The notes beneath the pieces are model-generated. The model was not told the DNA's origin and ran no database searches. It saw only the letters and a list, made by a program, of their open reading frames with translations. Position numbers and translations under genes: made by a program. A stretch of DNA of 42,369 nucleotides from Candidatus Parabeggiatoa sp. nov. 2 (GTDB lineage: Bacteria; Pseudomonadota; Gammaproteobacteria; Beggiatoales; Beggiatoaceae), in contig NBMI01000116.1 in the NCBI GenBank assembly GCA_002085445.1, positions 26,246-68,614 of the forward strand, written 5' to 3'. Shown one piece after another: positions 27,339 to 34,298 of this stretch (positions within the stretch are counted from its first letter, which is position 1; the number at the start of each line of letters is the position of its first letter).

Positions 27339-27519
27339 CTTTTATCACCAACACCCAGCATTGTGAAGGGTGCTTTGGTTGCACTATGATGGGTATTTTG
27401 GTTAGATTGAAATAACAGATGGTAGATAGACTGACTAATTAACGCGCGTGCGCGATTAGCAATAATTATGCCAATGTTTCAATTGTTTAGTGTGACTCAC
27501 GCCGCGATAGCATCACGAC
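27339..27519. other. Shared 3' flank of the secreted family
   Basis: At about 27443-27518 the sequence has GTGCGCGATTAGCAATAATT, ATGCCAATGTTT and GATAGCATCACG. These words also follow the duplicated domain genes at about 30680-30860 and 35463-35610. The downstream flank therefore travels with the family. Confidence 0.6.
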
Positions 27520-27605
27520 TAACTACAAAGATTATTTATAATAAAGGATAAGAACATCAAATAGGCTTTATTAAAATCCTTTATTATATACAATCCCTGT
27601 AGTTA
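27520..27605. mobile_element. Palindromic element D upstream of the LamG gene
   Basis: Inverted arms TAACTACAAAGATTATTTAT (from 27520) and the complementary ATCCTTTATTATATACAATC (27576 to 27605) pair over about 30 bp with a few mismatches. It ends 17 bp before ATG 27623. Confidence 0.78.
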
Positions 27606-27622
27606 TATTCAGGAGACATTAA

Positions 27623-28516
27623 ATGAAAAAACGACTAACACTGCCAGCCGCCATCTTAGCGGCACTCGCCAGTTCGACTTACGCGGACGACAAGTGTTTT
27701 GATTACAACAAATCACTGCCAGACGTGTTTAAGTGTTTTCAGAATAGACTTGACACTCAGCGGCTGCAACTCGACACCCAGAAAAAGCGAATCGCTGAAC
27801 TGGAAAAGGAAAATCAAGCGCAACAGGCAGAAATTCAAGCCTTGAAGCGGTGGGCTTTGACTGATGATGGGCTGGTGGCGTATTATCCGTTCAATGGCGC
27901 TGCCAATGATGCGAGTGGATATGGACATCATGGTACCGTCAAGGGAGCTACGTTGACTGCTGATCGGTTTGGGAGTGCGAATAGTGCGTATCGTTTTGAT
28001 GGGAGTGATTATATACAATTCAATGCGCCAGTCGTTCACTATACTCCTCCTTATTCCGTTTCCTTATGGCTCAAATATGATGCTGTACCTCGTGTCAACA
28101 GCTATATCATTTCTAACGGAGGTCAGACTATTTCTTCACAAGGGTTCGCCTTTGCTGTGGTAGGTTCATCACATGTCTATTGCAATCATAGTTATCCAAA
28201 GGGGGCTATATTTTTTATGGCTGGATATCAAGACTCTGCCGTTAGAACGACGGTATTCGCGCCAATGACTTTTGGACAGTGGCATCATCTGATTGGTACT
28301 TGGGATGGACATCGTGTTGCATTGTATATTGATGGGCGATTGGCTCAAATTGATGTGTGTGAAAACCCTTATAAATTTGGGCCTCCAAATAATATGAGAA
28401 TCGGGGCACCGAGTAATGTACTGAAATATTATTTGAGCGGACAAGTTGATGACATCCGCATCTACAACCGCGCCCTCACCGACGTTGAAATCCAAAGCCT
28501 CTACCAACAACGTTAA
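27623..28516 (+). CDS. Secreted coiled-coil protein with LamG/concanavalin-like domain
   Basis: 297 residues. The signal peptide and coiled coil (residues 1-64) are almost the same in DNA as those of 26808. The C-terminal domain (about 85-297) is a LamG-type jelly roll: GLVAYYPFNGAANDASGYGH, YRFDGSDYIQF, WHHLIGTWDGHRVALYIDGR and VDDIRIYNRALTDVEIQSLY are textbook motifs of Laminin_G_3/concanavalin A-like lectin domains. A role in binding sugars or a surface partner outside the cell is likely. AGGAG lies about 8 bases before the start, between element D and the ATG. Confidence 0.88.
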   Translation: MKKRLTLPAAILAALASSTYADDKCFDYNKSLPDVFKCFQNRLDTQRLQLDTQKKRIAELEKENQAQQAEIQALKRWALTDDGLVAYYPFNGAANDASGYGHHGTVKGATLTADRFGSANSAYRFDGSDYIQFNAPVVHYTPPYSVSLWLKYDAVPRVNSYIISNGGQTISSQGFAFAVVGSSHVYCNHSYPKGAIFFMAGYQDSAVRTTVFAPMTFGQWHHLIGTWDGHRVALYIDGRLAQIDVCENPYKFGPPNNMRIGAPSNVLKYYLSGQVDDIRIYNRALTDVEIQSLYQQR

Positions 28517-28804
28517 ATGTGAGTACAACTTCTTTTAGGAATAAACGGATTGATCGGGGATGGATTGGGTTTATTCGTTTATTTCTGTCATTCGTTGTAC
28601 GAATTCATTAGCCATTGAATGATGGGCAAAAGATGTTTTCCAACCATACCTATTTTAGGGTTATTTGGACTACATGGTTTGAGGGCCATAAATTAATAAT
28701 TAACAATTAATTATTAATCATTAATTATTAGTAAGGGCCCTCTATCACGCTTCATTAGTTATACTTTTTGTAGGTGTTTTGTTGTTTAACTATTTTATTC
28801 AACC
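28517..28804. repeat. Intergenic with copy of the 150-bp GGGCCAT element
   Basis: TCATTCGTTGTACGAATTC (about 28589-28607) is related to the minisatellite core. At about 28655-28800 lies a copy of the dispersed 150-bp element, TTTGAGGGCCATAA to TACTTTTTGTAGGTGTTTTG. Its central loop is replaced by ATTAATT-type repeats. Confidence 0.7.
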
Positions 28805-28807
28805 AAT

Positions 28808-28926
28808 AACTACAAGGATTCTATATAATAAAGGACTTGTTTATGAAGGGATTGACTGCCTGAGCAATCTCAGTGATTGATAAATCCCTTTTTATAAATC
28901 CCTTCTTATATGCAATCCTTGTAGTT
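28808..28926. mobile_element. Palindromic element D upstream of the FGE-like pseudogene
   Basis: Arms AACTACAAGGATTCTATATA (28808 on) and the complementary end TATGCAATCCTTGTAGTT (to 28926), with an inner AAGGGATT/AATCCCTT hairpin. It ends 19 bp before ATG 28946. Confidence 0.75.
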
Positions 28927-28945
28927 CATCACCACAAAATCATCT

Positions 28946-29759
28946 ATGCGCTATTTATCAACTCTGTTACTCACAACCAGCCTAACAACGGCCCTGGCGC
29001 AACCCAGCCACGCCGACATCACCACTGATTTATGTGCCGCCCGGTTGTTTTCAAATCGGCAGTCCTCAAACTGAAGCCGGGCATCAACCCAATGAAACCC
29101 AAACTCGTTTGTATGTTGAAGGCTTTTGGATGGGCAAAACCGAAATCACCAACGCACAATACCAATATAAACAAAACCATAACAGCGGTAAAGGCTTTAA
29201 TAAAGATAACCAACCCATCGTCAAAGTCAGCAGTTCACAAGCCCATGACTTTGCCCAATGGTTATCACAACAAACCGCTAAAACATTCCGCCTCCCCACC
29301 GAAGCTGAATGGGAATACAGTGCCCGCGCTGGAAAAATCACCGCCTACGCTTGGGGAAACGATCCAAGTGCCGCTTGCCAACACGCCAACATCGCTGATA
29401 TCACCTAGCGCACCCACACCAAGGCTTCAAGCAGCGAAACCTGCAATGATCACCATGCGGTTACCGCACCGGTGGCCCAATTTCAAGCCAATGACTTTGG
29501 ACTCCACGACATGATCGGCAATGTGAGCGAATGGACATGCTCCGCTATGCCTTTTGATAACAGCTACACGGGAGCCAATACCTGTAATTTAACCGGATTC
29601 ATGCCCATCATTCGCGGCGGCAGCCCCCGACGTGCCAACCCTGAAGGATATGCCCCCGACGTGCCAACCCTGAAGGGGTTGAATATGAATAGCCACAGGT
29701 GCAACCTGTGGGAAATATGCCCCCGACGTGCCAACCCTGAAGGGGTTGAATGTGAATAA
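28946..29759 (+). pseudogene. Secreted formylglycine-generating-enzyme-like protein, frameshifted
   Basis: ATG 28946 opens a signal peptide (MRYLSTLLLTTSLTTALAQP). Near 29028 the frame shifts to VPPGCFQIGSPQTEAGHQPN, which continues as the FGE/SUMF fold: GFWMGKTEITNAQY, FRLPTEAEWEYSARAG and AYAWGNDP. A TAG at 29406-29408 interrupts it, and after RTHTKASSSETC it goes on with GLHDMIGNVSEWTC and IIRGGSPRR. The last 40 residues of the fold are replaced by a hairpin repeat (29624-29756). With one frameshift, one nonsense codon and a lost C-terminus it should be dead. Such proteins may act as sulfatase activators or, more often in this group, as non-catalytic binding modules. Confidence 0.85.
29624..29756. 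repeat. REP-like hairpin repeats (CAACCCTGAAGGGGTTG family)
   Basis: Three copies of CCCGACGTGCCAACCCTGAA, two of which continue GGGGTTGAAT, and one CCACAGGTGCAACCTGTGG hairpin. The same units occur inverted at 40360-40449. They have overwritten the 3' end of the FGE-like gene. Confidence 0.85.
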
Positions 29760-29839
29760 GCATAATATTGATATAATCAATAAAATTCAACAAGTTATAC
29801 ATTTAAACAAGTTATAATCAGGAAAAATAAAACGACAGG

Positions 29840-29953
29840 ACTTTCCGCTATTTCAAAAAGCTTGTCAGTCGAAAATCATAAAGTATTATTATATCAGTCA
29901 AAAATTTTATCACTGACAAACAAAGTTAACTTTATCTGTAAATGGCGGAAAGT
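29840..29953. repeat. Inverted repeat ACTTTCCGC-ATTT, possible MITE
   Basis: 14-bp arms (29840-29853 and 29940-29953), ACTTTCCGCTATTT against AAATGGCGGAAAGT, with one mismatch, enclose 86 bp of AT-rich non-coding DNA. No second copy was noticed in the window. Between here and 30258 are two CCAAACTTTAGTTTGG units (30079-30135) and a 150-bp element copy (30128-30258). The frame at 29993-30259 is a repeat translation. Confidence 0.5.
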
Positions 29954-30258
29954 TATGTACTATAATAACTAAAATTTCACCTAGGCAAACACTTGAAAAA
30001 GCCCCGACAATTTTGTTGGGACGAACTGGTATGTTCGCCCGCTGGATGGTATGGAAACTTCCGCTCTCCGGCACTAGGAGTCCAAACTTTAGTTTGGCAG
30101 CCGCCGCGGGAGTCCAAACTTAAGTTTGGCAGAATAGTGATACGCGGGCCGGTTATTTACCTAAAAAAATTATGGCTATTTGGACTATCTGGTTTGAGGG
30201 CCATAAAAGACTTTGAAGGTTTTAAAATCAAGTTATGGCCCCCTATCACGCTTCATTA

Positions 30259-30669
30259 GCAGAAGTTCGGGCAACGGTAAAGGGTAAGGATTGGCCCCAA
30301 CTCTCAGGGCAAGGAACTATCTGTGAAACGGGTTATCACCTGTGCCATTTTATGGAAGCTTTGGTCCTGAAATATGCCTATCCTCGTTCGCGTATTCCTT
30401 TTGAAGGAAACACCCATTTGAGAACGCTGGGAAATCATTCAGCCGCGGAACTCGCCGGGAGTACTCACCCGCATAATTCTTTACTTGGATATAAGGATGG
30501 TGGGAGCTGGAATGGCCCCAGTTTGCAATGTCCAGAAGGTTCTGGCCCTATAATCCAGTTCTATAATAGGGATTATCGAAACTTGGGTTACGAATGGGAC
30601 GGTGCCTGCTACAAGGACGACAACAAACCCTGGCAACGTGGTTGCCCACCGCCCTTTGGTTATGTTTAG
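30259..30669 (+). pseudogene. C-terminal domain fragment of a secreted cassette protein (GYHLC domain)
   Basis: From the junction at 30259 the frame reads AEVRATVKGKDWPQ, TICETGYHLCHFMEALVLKY, then GGSWNGPSLQCPEGSGP and ends RNLGYEWDGACYKDDNKPWQ-RGCPPPFGYV. It is homologous to the last 120 residues of the gene at 34299. There is no signal peptide or coiled coil; upstream sequence is a dispersed repeat that supplies an ATG at 30235. This copy keeps the full domain end, which the 34299 gene has lost. Domain function is unknown; six or so cysteines suggest an exported, disulfide-bonded module. Confidence 0.7.
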
Positions 30670-31021
30670 TGAGACATTCGCCAAAGCGATAGCATCACGT
30701 TATAGCAACGATATCAATTGTTACTTAGCCCCAAAGGGGCGTGTTATTAAAGCCTGGGGCATCGCCCCAGGTTTCAATGGATTTTTCAACCCTTAATTCG
30801 CATTAATATAACTAATATAACGTGCGCGTAAAAGCAATAATTCTGCCAATGTTGTTGATTGGCCTCGTTCCGACGCGCTGGCTCCGTAGAATGCGCCGAA
30901 CTGGCCCACAAACACTGGCTGGCTGGTGCGTCCCGAATGAATTCTAACCAAGGCGCGTGGAAACCTGATAACCAGAAAAAAGCTGCTTCTATTCGCCAAT
31001 TTGTTGTATTACCTAAATTGA
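30670..31021. repeat. Intergenic flank duplicated at 35463-35645
   Basis: CATTCGCCAAAGCGATAGCA, CACGTTATAGCAACGATATC and GTTCCGACGCGCTGGCTC recur in order after the 34299 gene. The stretch includes a GGGGCGT-TATT repeat with a CTGGGGC...GCCCCAG hairpin (about 30751-30770). The small frames at 30786-31050 are repeat translations. Confidence 0.75.
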
Positions 31022-31222
31022 GCGGTTTCATCGACGAAAATAGGGCGTAACCCAGATATCTTAATTGTCAGCAAGGAATTTTCTACGTTCACCCAATGGG
31101 TGAAAACCCTAAAAAAGCAATACCGCAAAACTCGGCAGAAAAGCCACTTTGCTGAACGAAAAATCAATGACTTAGAGTCAAATTCTGTTTTGCGCTATTG
31201 CGTTAAAATGCTTATAGCGTAA
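31022..31222 (+). pseudogene. Orphan 3' fragment of an unidentified gene
   Basis: A 66-codon open frame without a start codon: RNPDILIVSKEFSTFTQWVK, TLKKQYRKTRQKSHFAERKI and NSVLRYCVKMLIA to a TAA. The composition is that of a real basic, helical protein end. It begins in repeat-derived sequence at its 5' side. I do not recognise the family. Confidence 0.3.
31190..31217 (+). promoter_or_regulatory. Possible promoter of the amidoligase operon
   Basis: TTGCGC (31190-31195) and TTATAG (31212-31217) are 16 bp apart, about 80 bp before the amidoligase start. The match to consensus is moderate. Confidence 0.3.
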
Positions 31223-31229
31223 TGAGTAC

Positions 31230-31264
31230 GATATACCAAGGTCATTGTTGAACCTTGGTATATC
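31230..31264 (+). promoter_or_regulatory. Leader hairpin before the amidoligase gene
   Basis: A perfect 13-bp inverted repeat GATATACCAAGGT (31230-31242) with ACCTTGGTATATC (31252-31264) and a 9-base loop. It ends 33 bases before the ATG and just before the AAGGAG site. It could be an operator, an RNA hairpin in the leader or a terminator of the preceding fragment. Confidence 0.55.
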
Positions 31265-31297
31265 TCACCAAACAAAACTCTCATAAGGAGTTTAGCG

Positions 31298-32167
31298 ATG
31301 TCTAAATATTCTAACTCAAAACGGCAATTTGGAATAGAGATAGAATTTCTCTTACCACGTTGGGAAGAACTCGATCCAATTGCTGTTACCAGTCCCAAAC
31401 TTGGACTTTCTCTGTGGATCGATCCACAAGAAATTCCCGATTGGGGCACAGAGCGCCCATACAATGAGGTTTCGGACTGGAAACTCACCACGGATTCGAG
31501 CGTGGAAAACGGCGACGGGTCGGTAGGATTCGAGATTAATTCTCGCATCCTCCAAGGCGAGTCTTCCTTATCGGAATTAGCCATCATCCTCGAACATCTC
31601 AACAAGTACAACGCACTTGTTGATGAGCAATGTGGATTACACGTCCACATTGAAATCAGAAACAACTTTTCCGAAACGCAAATCAAAAACCTCCTTAAGT
31701 TACAATTAAACTTAGAGGATGCGTTTGACAGCCTAATTAATCCGGAACGTCGCCGCGGCAACATCTACTGCAAATCCAATCTCAACCCGTTTTACTCAGA
31801 ACTGTGTGAAGGTTCAACAATCAGCGTCGATCCTGCCATTTGGACTGACACCAGCCGAGCCTCTCTTGTTTCAAGAAGCTTCCAGTTTCTTGATGAAGCT
31901 GAACAACAAACCATGCAGATGATGGCAGCCGGTTCCATGTTCCACAAAATGAATTGTGGAACGGTCGAAATCAGAAGCCATCATGGGACTCTCGATTATG
32001 CCGAAATCGTCAACTGGATTGCACTCCAGATGGCCTTGGTGGAAACAGCTTATAGTGCGTCTCAAATCGAACCTGAAACGTTGTTCTTTGTTGGCACTCA
32101 AAAAGCCTTCACGGTTTTGGAGGCCAATCTAAACGAAAATGTCATCCAGTATTATCTGAATAGATAA
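31298..32167 (+). CDS. Putative amidoligase (COOH-NH2 ligase, glutamine synthetase-like fold)
   Basis: 289 residues. The N-terminal FGIEIEFLLP (about 11-20) supplies the metal-binding glutamates of the amidoligase_2 family. Further motifs are WKLTTDSSVENGDGSVGFEI, CGLHVHIEIRNN (about 113-124, metal or nucleotide ligands), and CGTVEIRSHHGTLDY near the end. Family members form amide bonds ATP-dependently, in peptide tagging or small-molecule synthesis, and are generally found in small, poorly studied operons. An excellent AAGGAG site precedes the ATG. The gene appears intact, and the small gene at 32231 follows 63 bp later. The substrate is unknown. Confidence 0.85.
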   Translation: MSKYSNSKRQFGIEIEFLLPRWEELDPIAVTSPKLGLSLWIDPQEIPDWGTERPYNEVSDWKLTTDSSVENGDGSVGFEINSRILQGESSLSELAIILEHLNKYNALVDEQCGLHVHIEIRNNFSETQIKNLLKLQLNLEDAFDSLINPERRRGNIYCKSNLNPFYSELCEGSTISVDPAIWTDTSRASLVSRSFQFLDEAEQQTMQMMAAGSMFHKMNCGTVEIRSHHGTLDYAEIVNWIALQMALVETAYSASQIEPETLFFVGTQKAFTVLEANLNENVIQYYLNR

Positions 32168-32230
32168 TGCTGCCAAAATAACTAACTGGTACTTATTTTT
32201 ATTGATGAGTACCAGTAAAGGAGAAACATA

Positions 32231-32482
32231 ATGTTACGCATCAAGGTTATAAACGGCACTTTGTTTGAAGGTGAAACCTTTGAGGCCATTTTTGGAAAAT
32301 TGCAAGAAGGCTTTTTCGGTTCTTTCCAAGAAGGAGAAGACCTTCCAACCTTCGTTAAAAACTACGCTGACATGATCCGAAGAACGTTTGGTGATGATCT
32401 TGTTGTCGATGAGCCATTTAGTTACGAGCAGGTTGCCTCTGAACTCATTCGTGTAGGCATATTTATCGATATGCCCGCCTAA
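32231..32482 (+). CDS. Small acidic protein, partner of the amidoligase
   Basis: 83 residues with a strong AAAGGAG ribosome binding site 6 bases before the ATG. MLRIKVINGTLFEGETFEAI, then FGSFQEGEDLPTFVKNYADM and IRRTFGDDLVVDE. It has no signal peptide, membrane segment or known motif that I recognise. It is rich in Phe, Glu and Asp. The position and matching Shine-Dalgarno suggest co-expression with the amidoligase, as a substrate or regulatory partner. This is inference only. Confidence 0.65.
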   Translation: MLRIKVINGTLFEGETFEAIFGKLQEGFFGSFQEGEDLPTFVKNYADMIRRTFGDDLVVDEPFSYEQVASELIRVGIFIDMPA

Positions 32483-32590
32483 ACACTTTCTTGCTGTAAA
32501 ATATCCGGTGATGTACATTAATTATCAATCATAAATCATTGTTTTACATGAATTCAAGTAATTTTTAATCCTTTCGTAAGGAGACAAATC

Positions 32591-33370
32591 ATGAGAACCG
32601 TAGCAATCATTGTAAGTGACGAATTTGGTAATGTCACTAATGACCCTCAAAAAAACACGTATCAGCTTGATTTAGAGACAGAAGGCTTTGATGGGATAGA
32701 GAAAGCTGTTATCAATCTCAAAAATTAGAGACTACCAGATTTACAGAAACAACTGCTAGAAGAAGAGATCGATGCGTTTATCAAACCGGATAGTTTAAGG
32801 TGTAATGGAACGGCCCCAGTTACAATCAAAACGTTAAATGGCTCGTTTAGTTTTAAAAATCAAAGGTTTTTGGAGGATAACTGCGATCAAACCTCTCACA
32901 CATATTTAGGGTTAACTAACCAATTTGAAGATGGGTATTTTCGCTCCGGTTTGAAAGAATTCGGTGCGATTTACGCCAACCGTTTAAGCTATGAAGAAGT
33001 ATTAGTAGAAAGAACCAGTGGCGAAAAACAATTGAGTGACCAATCAATTCAAAACACAGTTGTAGAGAAGGCTTTAGAAGTTAGCAAGCAAGTTCAATCT
33101 GATGCATTGAGCGTGTTAGAAAACGAAACTTTAGAACTTCCTGAGATAAATAAAGAAGTTGACATTTACGATGTTGACACAGTGTTTATTTTTGTAGATG
33201 GAATTGGTGTTAAAAAACAATCAGAATCACGTGTTTCAACGAAAAAAACTCGTGCAGAAAGTGATACTGAAAATGCTGGTAGTAGAGTAGTAAATAGTAA
33301 CGTTGTGTTACTTGAGAAAAAAGCTGGGGATTTTGAGTACATAACATCAGCGATAGACAATGAAGGATAA
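32591..33370 (+). pseudogene. ISKra4-type transposase, 5' half, with internal TAG
   Basis: From ATG 32591, with AAGGAG upstream, the frame reads MRTVAIIVSDEFGN to a TAG at 32726-32728. It then continues in the same frame as TIKTLNGSFSFKNQRFLEDN, YLGLTNQFEDGYFRSGLKEF, YANRLSYEEVLVERTSGEKQ and FIFVDGIGVKKQSE. These blocks resemble the N-terminal and pre-catalytic parts of ISKra4-family transposases, especially cyanobacterial ones. The last part, with the rest of the catalytic domain, is missing: after AIDNEG the frame stops and, 23 bp later, a copied piece of the 37315 gene begins. It is a dead insertion-sequence remnant. Confidence 0.65.
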
Positions 33371-33392
33371 CAATTGTTATATCAATGTGACA

Positions 33393-33616
33393 TCGTTAAA
33401 AATTTTACGAAATTATATTCAGTATTATCGGTATTACCCGAATTTTCACAAAGTTTTCTTTTGAAAGCCGCGACGGATTTTCGCCGGATGCCGTCCGGCT
33501 AGTGCAGGATCGCTCCCGTTTTCCAAAAGTTAAAGAAATCCGATTGGTTGGTTGCCAAAGTCTCCGCATTTTCTTCCGAAATCAGATAAAAAACATTAGG
33601 TATATCATATCTCCAA
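33393..33616. repeat. Duplicated 3' end of the methyltransferase-like gene and its neighbour
   Basis: 33393-33503 copies 38160-38270 almost base for base, including the last 33 codons and stop of the 37315 gene. 33504-33616 copies the C-terminal part of the small minus-strand gene at 38265 (WRYDIPNVFYLISEENAETL-ATNQSDFFNFWKTGA). The copy lacks the 60-bp insertion present at about 38316-38384. It is a gene-end relic with no start for either frame. Confidence 0.85.
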
Positions 33617-33765
33617 ACGTAGGGAAGGAGTCCAAACTTTAGTTTGGCAGGAGTCCAAACTTTAGTTTGGCAGGACTCCAAACGTAGGGAAGGAGTCCAA
33701 ACTTTAGTTTGGCTGGAGCCCAAACGTAGGGAAGGAGTCCAAACTTTAGTTTGGCAGGAGTCCAA
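33499..33765 (-). pseudogene. Chimeric frame: hairpin repeats fused to a copied gene end
   Basis: On the minus strand an open frame of 88 codons begins within CCAAACTTTAGTTTGG repeats, giving SCQTKVWTPSLRLGSSQTKV, and continues in frame into the copied end YDIPNVFYLISEEN...FFNFWKTGA. It is probably not a functional gene. It shows that the hairpin units can stay open when inserted into coding sequence. Confidence 0.4.
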
Positions 33766-33787
33766 ACTTTAGTTTGGCAGGACTCCA
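33612..33787. repeat. CCAAACTTTAGTTTGG hairpin array
   Basis: At least five clean units of GGAGTCCAAACTTTAGTTTG plus degenerate AACGTAGGGAAGGAGTCC spacers. Each 16-bp core is palindromic except for the central TT. Other copies: 25016-25178, 30079-30135, 33945-33987, 38560-38580, 38758-38808. Confidence 0.88.
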
Positions 33788-33965
33788 CCTACAAAAAGTA
33801 TAACAATAAAGCGCGACAGAGGGCCATGACTTAATTTGACAACTTGAAAACGATTTTATGGCCCTCAAAATCGATACGCCAAATAACCCTCAAAATATAG
33901 GTAAATAACAGGTACCCCCGTATCACTACTCTGCCAAACTTAAGTTTGGACTCCGGTAAACGACG
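33787..33965. repeat. Dispersed 150-bp element with GAGGGCCAT arms
   Basis: It runs ACCTACAAAAAGTATAACAA to TATCACTACTCTGCC, with arms GAGGGCCATGACTTAATTTG and TTATGGCCCTC. It is near-identical to 38614-38785. Reverse copies are at about 25195-25335, 28655-28800 and 30128-30258, and a partial one at about 5520-5605. Confidence 0.85.
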
Positions 33966-34298
33966 ACTGCCAAACTAAAGTTTGGATTCCTGCCATCCGG
34001 TGGGCAATTTTGTTGCCCACCGCCCTTGAAATTTTCACTGGAAACCCTAACTATGTTAAAACGATATTTTACAATTTGCGCTTTTGTCAGTTCGAGTCCC
34101 GACTTAATTAATGATGCGAATTAAGGGTTGAATTAAATATTATGAAATAAATGAGTTATAAAAACTTCTGATTGAGACGTTATTTTAGAATTCTTTGTTC
34201 ATTCTACATCATTCTACATTTTTCATTTTTATATCGATATTCGCATTAATGGCATTGATTGGCAACCTCCGTCCAAACTTTAGAGAAACACGCCTAGT
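33966..34298. other. Intergenic region with hairpin and repeat fragments
   Basis: A GGTGGGCAA/TTGCCCACC hairpin is at 33999-34021. A GCGAATTAAGGGTTGAATTA repeat (about 34115-34135) recurs in relatives at 5598 and, inverted, at 30787. A 23-codon frame at 34053 (MLKRYFTICAFVSSS) looks like an interrupted signal peptide, but I cannot support it as a gene. Confidence 0.5.

Noticed and set aside
29993..30259. 88-codon ORF
   Set aside because: It consists of CCAAACTTTAGTTTGG units and the 150-bp repeat; no domain is visible.
29406..32728. Stop-codon reassignment (in-frame TAG at 29406 and 32726, TAA at 26113)
   Set aside because: All three lie in genes that are already damaged by truncation, a frameshift or insertion. 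Intact genes in the window end normally at TAG and TAA, so ordinary decay explains them.
34053..34124. MLKRYFTICAFVSSS, signal-peptide-like start
   Set aside because: Only 23 codons and then repeat DNA. It may be a broken signal peptide but cannot be supported as a gene.
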